Shown: piece by piece, positions 36,827 to 45,606 of the stretch | Position numbering within the stretch: position 1 is the stretch's first letter | Layout of the letters: each line of letters opens with the position of its first letter | NCBI GenBank assembly: GCA_031383555.1 | Contig: JANMZR010000410.1 | Location: 1 to 64,000, forward strand | Length of the DNA stretch: 64,000 nt | Direction: 5' to 3' | Source: JANMZR01 sp031383555 | Lineage (GTDB): Bacteria > Bacteroidota > Bacteroidia > Cytophagales > Spirosomataceae | Notes under the pieces: model-generated | What the model saw: the letters and a program-made list of their open reading frames with translations, nothing else | The model's database searches: none | What the model was told of the DNA's origin: nothing | Translations under genes and position numbers: made by a program

Positions 36827-37843
36827 TTACTTTAAACTTACCATAGCTTTGATAACATTATTTTCAGGGTTAATCCAGCTCTCAAAATTATTCTTAGCAT
36901 CTTCAAAATCAACTTGATGAGTGATAAATTTCGTTGGATTTACCAAGCCTTTTTTAATACAATCGATCACATATTCGAAGTCGGCACGAGTGGCATTACG
37001 ACTACTCATTAAGGTAGCTTCCCTTTTATGGAACTCAGGATGGCTAAATATAATATCCCCTTTTTGCAAACCTACTAAAATAAACTGCCCTCCATGAGCT
37101 ATATATTGAAAAGAATTATTGATTGCATTTTGATTCCCTGTGGCCTCAAATATAATTGAAGGCATGTTTCCGTCCGTCATTTCCAATATTTTTTCTATAA
37201 TATTATCTGTCCGAGGATTAATTGTATATGAAACAGCTAAATTTTCTTTTGCAAAAGCCAACCTATTCGTATTAATATCCATTACAATTACTTTTGCTCC
37301 CATAATTTTTGTAAATGCAATAATACCTAAACCTATTGGCCCTGCACCTACAACTAATACAATATCAGAGGCTTGCACCTTCGCCCGACTTACAGCGTGC
37401 CTCCCAATAGCCAAAGGCTCAATCATTGCTAATTCTTCAAAACTTAAACCTCCACCGTGTACCAAAGCATAAATGGGAACTGAAATATATTCTGCCATTC
37501 CACCATCACTATGCACGCCTAAAACATTTAATTTTGTACAACAATTGGGTTTATAATTCAAGCAGGCTACACAATTCCCACAATTGAAATAGGGGATAAT
37601 TGTGACCTTTTCACCAATTTTAAAACCAGCATCAGTCTCAATATCAACTATTTCGCCAGCTAATTCGTGTCCCAAAACCCTAGGGTAATTGAAAAAAGGT
37701 TGAGTGCCTTCGAAGGCATGTAAGTCGGTACCGCAGATTCCAATATTTCGAACTTTAATTATTGCATTCCCTTTTGTTAAAAATGGATTTTCAACTGTTT
37801 GGTATTTGAAATGTTTTGGAGTAATACAAACTAATTGCTTCAT
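36827..37843 (-). CDS. Zinc-binding alcohol dehydrogenase (MDR family)
   Basis: 338 residues. The catalytic zinc site is in GICGTDLHAFEG and VLGHELAGE. The structural zinc site is the CGNCVACLNYKPNC cluster (three C-x-x-C steps plus a fourth Cys). The NAD loop is VVGAGPIGLG. It resembles sorbitol, threonine and L-galactonate-type dehydrogenases of sugar-acid pathways. Its first four bases overlap the GH32 stop region, and the SDR follows after 18 bases, so the three genes are co-expressed. The substrate is unknown. Confidence 0.88.
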   Translation of the reverse strand: MKQLVCITPKHFKYQTVENPFLTKGNAIIKVRNIGICGTDLHAFEGTQPFFNYPRVLGHELAGEIVDIETDAGFKIGEKVTIIPYFNCGNCVACLNYKPNCCTKLNVLGVHSDGGMAEYISVPIYALVHGGGLSFEELAMIEPLAIGRHAVSRAKVQASDIVLVVGAGPIGLGIIAFTKIMGAKVIVMDINTNRLAFAKENLAVSYTINPRTDNIIEKILEMTDGNMPSIIFEATGNQNAINNSFQYIAHGGQFILVGLQKGDIIFSHPEFHKREATLMSSRNATRADFEYVIDCIKKGLVNPTKFITHQVDFEDAKNNFESWINPENNVIKAMVSLK

Positions 37844-39375
37844 TTATAAATACTTTTCAGGTTTTTTATGAATCCGTTAGTTAATTGGATTGTACCATTT
37901 TCTGAAAAAAGTTGAATATTTCTAAATTCTTCTGAAGGGAAAAATTGATTAGTCATAGCTATTTTACCATTCTCAACAAATAGCTCAACCGATGATTTAT
38001 CAATTACTAATTTCATTTTTAATTTATCACCAATCAAATTGTATGGAGCATAACTAACTATTGCAAATTCCTTTTTTGGGTTATCCCAACCGTTTTTAGT
38101 ATTATCAATAAAAAACGATTTTTTCATTTTATCATAGCCAAATACGACTTTTTCATTTTTTGAGTTTATTAAAAATACACCAAATTTCTCAGGAATTTCA
38201 TTTTCAATAGTAAAATTAAGATCTATTTCAATAGGGAATTTTGCGTCGGAAATGAACTTTAATTCGCCATTAACTACCTTACTTTCAATACTTTGTGAGC
38301 TTATTACTAAATTTTCAAATTCTTTTACCAAGGTAGTTTTAAGGAAATATTCACTATTCTCAGTTAATAATTCGAGCGATCGAGGCAAAGTTGTTGCCCC
38401 TCGCCAAATATTAGTAGGTATCAAATTGGCATATTGCCAGTTGTTCATCCAACCCATAAATATTCTTCGCCCATCGTTTAAAGGTATGTCACTAAAAGTC
38501 ACTCCTGCGTAATTATCCTTACCATAATCAATCCATTTTGCAACTTCCTGCTGGGTTTTAAATGTTTTTCCATTAAAGTCGCCTATAAAATATTGGGTTC
38601 CAGAGCCTCCATTGGGTGCACCTGGGTTTATACTAACGAGCATTACCCATTTGGTGATATCGGTTCCTTCTAATTTTAATGGAAACAAATCGGGGCATTC
38701 CCAAACCCCACCATGAGCCCCTATTTTATAGCCAAATTCCGACTCCAGTTTCCAAGTTAAAAGGTTTTCTGACGAATAAATATTGGTATGATCCACAACA
38801 GCCAATATCATGAACCATTTTTGAAATTGCTCACTCCAGCTTACTTTAGGATCACGGAAATCTCTAATGCCAGGGTTAGGTAATACTGGATTTTTAGCAT
38901 ATTTGATCCAAGTGCGGCCTTTGTCTAAGCTATAAGCAAGGCCTTGATATTGGAAATTGTTTCTACCTTCTTTTTCAAGTTTATCGTTATGATAAGTATA
39001 AATTGCTATCATTGGAGGCTTACCATCTTTGCCCAAATTGGTCGTATTTTTCCAGTCGATTACAGCGGACCCCGAGAATATCCAACCCAAAGAATCAGGG
39101 TAAATAGCAATTGGCAAATGCTCCCATTCTATTAAATTTTTACTAACGGCATGGCCCCAATGCATTGGCCCCCAAACAGTTGAGTCTGGAAAATGTTGAT
39201 AAAATAAATGATATTCCCCATCATAATAGACCATTCCGTTGGGGTCGTTCATCCATTTTGCTTTGGGTGTAAAATGCAGTTGAGGGCGGTATTTCTCACT
39301 GTATTCTTTTTTCGAATCCTGATTTTTACAACCAAAAAGAAAAGCAATAAATAGGCTAGAGTAAATAAATTTCAT
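37840..39375 (-). CDS. Glycoside hydrolase family 32 lipoprotein (levanase/invertase-like)
   Basis: 511 residues. Lipobox Cys16 (AFLFGCKNQ) suggests outer-membrane anchoring. The five-blade propeller has WMNDPNGMVYYDGEYHLFYQ with the nucleophile Asp, the transition-state RDPKVSW, and WECPDLFPL with the acid/base Glu. A beta-sandwich follows from about residue 370. GH32 cleaves fructans, levan, inulin or sucrose. It is the first gene of an operon that otherwise looks fucose-related. No SusC/SusD pair is adjacent. Confidence 0.93.
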   Translation of the reverse strand: MKFIYSSLFIAFLFGCKNQDSKKEYSEKYRPQLHFTPKAKWMNDPNGMVYYDGEYHLFYQHFPDSTVWGPMHWGHAVSKNLIEWEHLPIAIYPDSLGWIFSGSAVIDWKNTTNLGKDGKPPMIAIYTYHNDKLEKEGRNNFQYQGLAYSLDKGRTWIKYAKNPVLPNPGIRDFRDPKVSWSEQFQKWFMILAVVDHTNIYSSENLLTWKLESEFGYKIGAHGGVWECPDLFPLKLEGTDITKWVMLVSINPGAPNGGSGTQYFIGDFNGKTFKTQQEVAKWIDYGKDNYAGVTFSDIPLNDGRRIFMGWMNNWQYANLIPTNIWRGATTLPRSLELLTENSEYFLKTTLVKEFENLVISSQSIESKVVNGELKFISDAKFPIEIDLNFTIENEIPEKFGVFLINSKNEKVVFGYDKMKKSFFIDNTKNGWDNPKKEFAIVSYAPYNLIGDKLKMKLVIDKSSVELFVENGKIAMTNQFFPSEEFRNIQLFSENGTIQLTNGFIKNLKSIYK

Positions 39376-39520
39376 ATTGGTTTTATATTATTTAAAAGGA
39401 GGCTTAAAATAGATTAATTAAATTTAATCAGCTGTTATGTAAAAACAAAATTTGTGATTTTTACTTTAGTCATATTCCTGAAATTTTAATCTTTTAAAAG
39501 TAGTTGAAATTAAAAGATAT

Positions 39521-39558
39521 CTCGCTGAAAGTGGTGAAAAATTTATACTTTCAGCGAG
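39521..39558 (-). terminator. Terminator-like hairpin downstream of galM
   Basis: CTCGCTGAAAGT (39521-39532) and ACTTTCAGCGAG (39547-39558) form a perfect 12-bp stem around a 14-base loop, 36 bases after the aldose epimerase stop on the minus strand. The minus-strand trailing bases are only moderately T-rich (ATATCTTTTAATTTC). The other bases of 39376-39594 hold the GH32 promoter region; I saw no clear boxes. Confidence 0.7.
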
Positions 39559-39594
39559 TAGTGTTTGATTGAGCCAAATATCAATAATAGAAAA

Positions 39595-40758
39595 CTACTT
39601 TACTGAAAACTTATAAATAGTTGTTGATTTATAAGTTTCCCCAACATTCAATACTGTAGATGGAAATTTTGGTTGGTTAGGCGAGTCTGGATAATGCTGT
39701 GTCTCCAAACATAATCCTGTTCTATGCTTTGCAGCTATACCTCCTTTACCAACTACAGTACCATCTAAAAAATTACCAGTGTAAATCTGAAGGGCTGGTT
39801 CGGTTGTGAATACTTCGAGTACTCTTCCGGACACTGAATTATAAACTGTGGCAGCTGGTTTTAAGCTTTTTGATGAATCTGATAGTATCCAACAATGGTC
39901 ATAACCCTTTCCATATTTTATTTGAATATCTGTAGAATCGTTTATCCTAACCCCAATTTTATAAGCGTTTGTAAAGTCGAAAGCTGTGCCAACTACGGGC
40001 CTCAATTCCCCAGTCGGTATTAGGGTAGAGTTAACAGGTAAATATTTATCTGCATTGATTGTGAGCTCATTGTCTAAAATATTCTTTCTCATATCCCCCG
40101 CCAAATTAAAGTAAGTATGATTAGTCAGGTTTATAACTGTAGTTTTATTTGTAGTAGCTTTATAATCAATTTTCAACGAATTTTCTTTTTGTAAAGTGTA
40201 GGTTACCTCTACTTCTAATTTACCAGGATAACCCTCTTCGCCATCGGCTGCAGTATAATTAAGTATTAATTGAGGCTCTTCACCCTCTAAAGGCTTAGCT
40301 GACCATAATACTTTATCAAACCCTTTTATGCCGCCATGAAGCGCATTGGGACCATTATTTTTTGCCAATTTGAATGCCTTACCATTAATAATAAATTTTC
40401 CATTGGCAATACGATTGCCATAGCGGCCTATTAATGCACCAAAATAGGGTACTCCTTTCAAATAACCTGATATTGAGTCACAAGCCAAGGTGATATTCTC
40501 AAAAATGCCGTTTTTGTCTGCCGCTGTCATATTTGTTATGGTTCCTCCATAATTTGAAATAGTCACTTCCATGCCATTGGCATTTTTAAGGGTGTAAAGG
40601 TCGGCAATAGTTCCATCAGGTAATTGACCAAATACTGTTTTTTCGATTTTTAATATGGTGTAGTTTTCTATAGATTGGCTGTTTTCGGTTTTTTTTTGTG
40701 TGCAATTTTGCAAAAAAACTATTGTGAATAAAGTTAATAGCATGCCTATTTTTTTCAT
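39595..40758 (-). CDS. galM: Aldose 1-epimerase (mutarotase), lipoprotein
   Basis: 387 residues from the ATG at 40758, which gives the lipoprotein signal MLLTLFTIVFLQNCTQKKTE with Cys19; an upstream ATG would be poorly placed. GalM interconverts alpha and beta aldoses. Motifs are NYGGTITNMTAAD, GALIGRYGNRIANGKF, NGPNALHGGIKGFDK, LTNHTYFNLAGD and LCLETQHYPDSPN, with the catalytic His and Glu present. It lies 29 bases behind the SSS symporter, and the pair may import a neutral sugar while keeping anomers in balance. Confidence 0.92.
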   Translation of the reverse strand: MKKIGMLLTLFTIVFLQNCTQKKTENSQSIENYTILKIEKTVFGQLPDGTIADLYTLKNANGMEVTISNYGGTITNMTAADKNGIFENITLACDSISGYLKGVPYFGALIGRYGNRIANGKFIINGKAFKLAKNNGPNALHGGIKGFDKVLWSAKPLEGEEPQLILNYTAADGEEGYPGKLEVEVTYTLQKENSLKIDYKATTNKTTVINLTNHTYFNLAGDMRKNILDNELTINADKYLPVNSTLIPTGELRPVVGTAFDFTNAYKIGVRINDSTDIQIKYGKGYDHCWILSDSSKSLKPAATVYNSVSGRVLEVFTTEPALQIYTGNFLDGTVVGKGGIAAKHRTGLCLETQHYPDSPNQPKFPSTVLNVGETYKSTTIYKFSVK

Positions 40759-40787
40759 TTTATTAAAGATTAATTTTTTATTGTTTC

Positions 40788-42446
40788 CTACCAAAATACA
40801 GCATAAATAATTATAAATATTACTACCACAGCAATAGCTCCCACGGCAAATGGGCGGTCTACTTTAAACCATTCTTTGCGTACTTCAAAAGCGTTTTCAT
40901 TGTCCTTCCCCCTGCCTTGTAACAAGCTAACTGCAATATGTGCCAAACTGCAACACCAAAACACAATACCCATACGATTCAAAAACGGATATTCAGGGTA
41001 TAGGTTTTCAATTATTACCGAAATTACCAAGCTCAATATTGCAGCCACCAAAGCACCATTTGCTGTTGCTTTTTTCCAGAAAAAGCCCAGCAAAAATATA
41101 CATAAAACACCTGGAGAAATATAACCTGTGTATACTTGAATATATTCAAAAGCCTGACCAAAATTAGCCAATAACGGGCTCACAATCAAGGCAATAATAA
41201 AAGCGATTACAATTACCAAACGGCCTATCCATACTGTCTGTTTTTCTGAAATATTTTTGTTAAAAAACTTTTTGTGAATATCAAGCATATAAATAGTAGA
41301 AATGCTATTTGCTTTTCCTGCCAAACTCGCCACAATAGCAGCAGTGAGGGCGGCAAAAGCTAGGCCTTTTAGCCCAGTTGGCAATAGGTTTAGTAATACG
41401 GGGTAGGCATTGTCAGGCTTCACAATGCCATTTTGAGTGATGCCGCCTACAATGTTTGCATCGGCATTTTCCTGAAAAAGCACAAAAGCTGCCAAACCCG
41501 GAAGCACCACAATTATAGGCATTAGCATTTTTATAAAAGCGGCAAAAAGGACTCCTTTTCGTGCTGTGTTGATGTCGGCACCCAAAGCACGCTGTGTCAT
41601 GTATTGATTGCAACCAAAATAGTTGAGATTATTTACCCACTGCCCTCCGATGATGAACATCATAATGCCTGGCAATTGCCGATATGCATCAATGAAACCG
41701 CCTTTCCCATCATGTACTTGGTATTGATTTGGGCTAAAAATCATATGTAAATGACTGTCGGCTTTTTGACTAATTAGGCTCAAACCTTCAAACATTCCTG
41801 CCCCTGTACCCACTTTGTCTGACAATAAACCTAGTGCAATATAAGTTGTGGCCAATCCACCAAATATTAGGCAAACCACCTGAATTACATCGGTATAGCC
41901 TATTACTTTCATCCCTCCCAAAGTAATGATAACAGCAAAAATAGTTAGAAAAATGGCACAGGTCATAAAGCTAAAACCTGTCATTTTTTCTAAACTTAAA
42001 CCTCCTAAATAAATGATAGAGGTAAGGTTTACAAAAATATATAGAAACAGCCAAAACACTGCCATAATGGTAGCTAGTCGGTTGTCGTACCGTTTTGCCA
42101 GAAAAGCTGGCATAGTAAATATCTTGTTGTTGAGGTACATTGGCAAGAAATATACTGCTACAATAATCAAAGAAACACCCCCCAAAAGTTCATAAACTGA
42201 GATAGCAATTCCCAATTGAAAAGCTTGGCCACTCATACCAATAAATTGCTCTGCCGATATGTTGGATGCGATAATTGAAGCGCCAATGGCCCACCAAGTG
42301 AGTGAGCCTTCAGCCAAAAAGAAGTCTTTGCTGTTTTCGGTTTTACTTCCCTTGTTTTTGTAAATCCAATAGCCATAGCAAGAAACTATTGCAAAATAAA
42401 TGAAGAAAATAATGTAATCAAGTTTTGAGAGGCCTATAGAAGTCAT
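40788..42446 (-). CDS. Sodium:sugar symporter (SSS/SGLT family)
   Basis: 552 residues with about 14 predicted membrane helices. The stretch SIIASNISAEQFIGMSGQAF is the SGLT-type TM1/TM2 sugar and sodium site. GGQWVNNLNYFGCNQYMTQR and SSS motif FAALTAAIVASLAGKANSIS also place it among SGLT-like transporters of galactose, glucose or myo-inositol. The coupled mutarotase supports sugar. The nearby MIOX gene leaves inositol open. Confidence 0.92.
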   Translation of the reverse strand: MTSIGLSKLDYIIFFIYFAIVSCYGYWIYKNKGSKTENSKDFFLAEGSLTWWAIGASIIASNISAEQFIGMSGQAFQLGIAISVYELLGGVSLIIVAVYFLPMYLNNKIFTMPAFLAKRYDNRLATIMAVFWLFLYIFVNLTSIIYLGGLSLEKMTGFSFMTCAIFLTIFAVIITLGGMKVIGYTDVIQVVCLIFGGLATTYIALGLLSDKVGTGAGMFEGLSLISQKADSHLHMIFSPNQYQVHDGKGGFIDAYRQLPGIMMFIIGGQWVNNLNYFGCNQYMTQRALGADINTARKGVLFAAFIKMLMPIIVVLPGLAAFVLFQENADANIVGGITQNGIVKPDNAYPVLLNLLPTGLKGLAFAALTAAIVASLAGKANSISTIYMLDIHKKFFNKNISEKQTVWIGRLVIVIAFIIALIVSPLLANFGQAFEYIQVYTGYISPGVLCIFLLGFFWKKATANGALVAAILSLVISVIIENLYPEYPFLNRMGIVFWCCSLAHIAVSLLQGRGKDNENAFEVRKEWFKVDRPFAVGAIAVVVIFIIIYAVFW

Positions 42447-42594
42447 AGTAATTTCTAGCGAATTTAGAGTGCAAATATTTCTGTTTATAATACAAAGGAA
42501 GTAAATCCTTTCTCTTACTAAAAATATTTAGCCAAAAAGACCATTATACTATGTTTCTTTTAATCCAAAAAGCTCAAATAAATGGAAATAGAAG

Positions 42595-43449
42595 TCAATC
42601 CATAAACAAATTATTGTTTTTACTAATCACCAAAATAGGTAGTGTTGCATTCTGAACAAAATGTTTGGTTACACTTGGTTGAAAAATATTTAAAAGGAAA
42701 GGTTTTTCGTAATGTGCCAAAATCAGAACGTCGGTTGGATTTGCCTTCAAATAACTCTTTAAACCATCGATGGTATCGGTGCCTTTAGAGTTAACTATAG
42801 AAATATTATCATTTTCAATATTTTTAATCAAAGGTTCAATCAATATTTCTACATTTTTATCTTTTGTATTTTCTCGACTTTCAATGACATGAATCACATT
42901 ACACTTGGCATTGAAAAGGCTAACAATATTAATAATTTTATGTTTAGTACTTAATTCATCTTTCTGAAAATCAGCAGCATACACAAATTTTTTCGGAAAA
43001 TTAATTGAAGCTTTTTCTGGGATTATCCAAACAGGGCATTCAGAAATTTTCATTACTTTTTGGGAGGTAGTGCCAATCCATCGGTCAAAATTGTCAGAAA
43101 CTCCTTTTGTACCCATTATTATTAAATTTGCTTTAATTGATTGGGCTGTTTCAATTATTCTCTCAGAAATAAAGCCAATTTCAGTTTTTTGTGAAAACCT
43201 ATCAGCTGGTAATTTTGATGTTTTTATGACGTCTGCAACAAATTCTTGCAAATCATTTATTGCTTCCAATTGATTTTGGGATAAATATTGATCCATACCA
43301 GGCGGCAAATTATACTCGGGTACAATTGATGGGGCATTTATATATAAAAATGTGATATGGGCATTTAGCTGTTTAGCAACCATTAAAGCATAGTTGGCTG
43401 CATGTTTAGAATTTTTACTAAAGTCGATAGGCACTAAAATATTTTTCAT
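42595..43449 (-). CDS. Universal stress protein with two Usp domains
   Basis: 284 residues forming two tandem UspA folds. The first is intact, with ILVPIDFSKNSKHAANYALM and the ATP loop IMGTKGVSDNFDRWIGTTSQKVM, ending CPVWIIPE. The second (about 150-284) is degenerate in the nucleotide loop (LILAHYEKPFLLNIFQPS). It is the last gene of a five-gene cluster bounded by a related Usp at 44619. In many bacteria such proteins are induced by Fnr/Anr-type factors in low oxygen, which fits the adjacent cco genes. Confidence 0.92.
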   Translation of the reverse strand: MKNILVPIDFSKNSKHAANYALMVAKQLNAHITFLYINAPSIVPEYNLPPGMDQYLSQNQLEAINDLQEFVADVIKTSKLPADRFSQKTEIGFISERIIETAQSIKANLIIMGTKGVSDNFDRWIGTTSQKVMKISECPVWIIPEKASINFPKKFVYAADFQKDELSTKHKIINIVSLFNAKCNVIHVIESRENTKDKNVEILIEPLIKNIENDNISIVNSKGTDTIDGLKSYLKANPTDVLILAHYEKPFLLNIFQPSVTKHFVQNATLPILVISKNNNLFMD

Positions 43450-43452
43450 ATT

Positions 43453-43794
43453 TTATTTTTTTAATAAGTAGTGTTCGGCAAAAGCTAAAAGGCAAATCCA
43501 TAGAATTACTATATTTGGAATTGTACCAAATTTGGCTTCTCGCCAATAGTTTACGATTAAAATTTGTGAAATTATTGCACCAAAAATGCCATAAACCCAC
43601 CAGTTAGTTGACTTATAAGCGTACATCATTATCAAAAATGCAAATAAAACGAAAGCGATTAAAAAGCCTATTCCGAAGGTTTTGGTGATATCAATTCGAA
43701 AGGAATTGAATATAACCAAATTGAATGATTTCATAAAACCCAATAGGTGAAATAATCCATGAACCACGATTAGTGCAATAAATAATATTTCCAT
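43453..43794 (-). CDS. Small membrane protein of unknown function
   Basis: 113 residues with four predicted helices (about 3-22, 40-60, 65-82 and 92-109). A His-containing start (ALIVVHGLFHLLGFMKSFNL) could bind metal or heme, but no known motif is complete. It sits 3 bases ahead of the usp gene and 2 bases behind the previous gene, so it belongs to the same transcript. I do not recognise the family. Confidence 0.75.
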   Translation of the reverse strand: MEILFIALIVVHGLFHLLGFMKSFNLVIFNSFRIDITKTFGIGFLIAFVLFAFLIMMYAYKSTNWWVYGIFGAIISQILIVNYWREAKFGTIPNIVILWICLLAFAEHYLLKK

Positions 43795-43796
43795 TA

Positions 43797-44174
43797 TTAC
43801 ATATACTTAGCTAAAAACTTATAAAATTCGCTTTTAAAATCCTTGAATTCTTGGGTGGTATAGTCTATCAACTCAATTATTTTATCATCAATTTCCACCA
43901 TTTTAGCATTGATATATTTGGGGTTAATAGCCGCCTTCCCCAATATTTCTTGTTCTTTCAAATTGAGGTCGTGGAGCAATTCGTCATAATGATTACTCAT
44001 AATCAACATCCTATTTTCAAAATGATCAACTTGAGCTAAAACATCGCTTGAGGTATAGTCTGAGGCAATTTCTTCCAATCTTTTTCTGAAAAAAGGAATC
44101 TCTGATTTGTAAAATTGAATCTCCCGAATCCAATCTCTACTAATAATATGAAGGTGTGAAATAGTATCTTTCAT
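43797..44174 (-). CDS. Conserved-looking coiled-coil protein of unknown function
   Basis: 125 residues, almost all helical and charged: RDWIREIQFYKSEIPFFRKR, then VDHFENRMLIMSNHYDELLH and DDKIIELIDYTTQEFKDFKS. It has no signal peptide and no membrane segment. The Leu/Ile heptad pattern suggests a helical bundle or a dimer. It is encoded between a small membrane protein and a basic protein in the usp cluster. The function is unknown. Confidence 0.72.
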   Translation of the reverse strand: MKDTISHLHIISRDWIREIQFYKSEIPFFRKRLEEIASDYTSSDVLAQVDHFENRMLIMSNHYDELLHDLNLKEQEILGKAAINPKYINAKMVEIDDKIIELIDYTTQEFKDFKSEFYKFLAKYM

Positions 44175-44195
44175 TTTCGAATTTGTTAATATTGT

Positions 44196-44612
44196 TTAAG
44201 ATAATTTAATTTTGACCGGTTTTTCAACAGGCTTTTTTGATTGCTTTTTTAATGTTTTCTCTGGAATAGCAATCATATTTTTGGGCTTTTCAGTGCCAAG
44301 CATGAGGTTTATTTTTTCTTTTATTAATGCTTTTTTGGCTTCTTTTTTCTGAATTTTTATAGCTTTTTTTTCTTTTTTCTCAGAAATTAAATAATCTTTC
44401 TTTTGAAGTTTAAAAAATATATTACTCAAATTAAATGCAGTTTTATCCAATTTATCAATCATTTTTTTAGCACTTTTTTCGGATAAGCCTTTAAACTTTG
44501 GCATTAGACCCAATAAAAGGTTTTCAGCTAAGGCATATTTTTCTATTTTCATTTCAATAGGTTTTAAGTTTTTTGGCAAAATTGTCAAATAAGTTATTTC
44601 ATTAGGTTCCAT
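44196..44612 (-). CDS. Small basic protein of unknown function
   Basis: 138 residues, strongly Lys-rich in the second half (KKDYLISEKKEKKAIKIQKK and QSKKPVEKPVKIKLS), preceded by a more ordered part (LKPIEMKIEKYALAENLLLG). The charge suggests binding to nucleic acid or membrane surfaces, but there is no recognisable domain. It lies 6 bases behind the first usp gene and 21 bases ahead of the coiled-coil gene in one minus-strand run. Confidence 0.65.
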   Translation of the reverse strand: MEPNEITYLTILPKNLKPIEMKIEKYALAENLLLGLMPKFKGLSEKSAKKMIDKLDKTAFNLSNIFFKLQKKDYLISEKKEKKAIKIQKKEAKKALIKEKINLMLGTEKPKNMIAIPEKTLKKQSKKPVEKPVKIKLS

Positions 44613-44618
44613 AATTAA

Positions 44619-45452
44619 TTATTTTCTGAAAGTAAGCAAGGGTAATTTGCCTTCCTGTACAAAATGTTTGGTAACACTGGTATCAAATATTTTACTGAAA
44701 AGCGAGCGGTCATGTATAGCCATGGCTAGTACATCAGGCTTATGCGTTTTAATATATGTTTCCAAACCCTCTACAATATCTGCACGTTTCAAATGCTTGA
44801 AGGTAACATCCTCATTTTCAAACTCATCCTCTAAAAAACTCACCATGGCTTCAATTTGGTGTCCGACATTTAATTCAAAATAGTCATGCACATGTACTAC
44901 TTTACATTTTGAAAATAATTTCTTTGCAATGTTTAAAATAATATGGGTGGCGGCTACTTCATCCTCTTTAAAATCAGCTGCATACATAATTTCTGACGGA
45001 TAGTTTAATGGTGCATTTTCAGGAATAATCCATACGGGGCATGGTGAATTTTTCATCACTTTTTGAGCATTTGTCCCGATCCACCTATCAAGGGGATTGT
45101 TAGCTCCTTTTGTACCCATCACAATCAAATCGACTTTTAGATCTTTAGCAGCTTCCACTATTTTATCGCCTATAAAACCATATTCAACTCGGGTGGAAAC
45201 TCCTTCAGCCGGCAAACCAGAATTTTTTATAAATTCCTTTTTGAAATTATTTAAATTAGCCTCTGCGTCATCCTTATTTTGCTGTAAAAAAAGCTCAATA
45301 TCTTGTGGGAGCAAATACTCCGAAACCATTGGTACAGAGTATACATTCATAAGCACAATATTTGAGTGTAAATTACCAGCCAACATCGCTACGTATTTAG
45401 AGGCATGCAAAGCGTTTTCGCTAAAATCTGTTGGAAATAATATTGTCTTCAT
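44619..45452 (-). CDS. Universal stress protein with two Usp domains
   Basis: 277 residues. The N-terminal domain has ILFPTDFSENALHASKYVAM and the ATP-binding VMGTKGANNPLDRWIGTNAQ, ending CPVWIIPE. The second half retains the fold but lacks most of the nucleotide loop. It is a clear paralogue of the gene at 42595. It starts the minus-strand usp cluster. The promoter region of 154 bases is shared with the divergent ccoI and contains a palindromic element at 45542. Confidence 0.92.
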   Translation of the reverse strand: MKTILFPTDFSENALHASKYVAMLAGNLHSNIVLMNVYSVPMVSEYLLPQDIELFLQQNKDDAEANLNNFKKEFIKNSGLPAEGVSTRVEYGFIGDKIVEAAKDLKVDLIVMGTKGANNPLDRWIGTNAQKVMKNSPCPVWIIPENAPLNYPSEIMYAADFKEDEVAATHIILNIAKKLFSKCKVVHVHDYFELNVGHQIEAMVSFLEDEFENEDVTFKHLKRADIVEGLETYIKTHKPDVLAMAIHDRSLFSKIFDTSVTKHFVQEGKLPLLTFRK

Positions 45453-45541
45453 TTTATAATAGATTAATTTTATTACATATTTTCATGTTTCAAAGTTGCC
45501 CTTTAATATTCTTTTTATTTATGATAAAAACTACAATTGAG

Positions 45542-45557
45542 ACTGATTTTTGTCAGT
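45542..45557. promoter_or_regulatory. Candidate Crp/FNR-type operator between usp and ccoI
   Basis: The site reads ACTGATTTTTGTCAGT, with inverted arms ACTGA and TCAGT and a TGA-N6-TCA core, the half-site spacing of the Crp/FNR family. The same ACTGA-N4-TGTCA pattern occurs between ccoS and the kinase gene (57896). It is about 50 bases before ccoI and 90 before the usp gene. Binding is inferred. Confidence 0.5.
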
Positions 45558-45606
45558 TTTCATTTGAGTATTGGGCATTAATTTTATATTTAAAATTTAC
45601 GGAATT

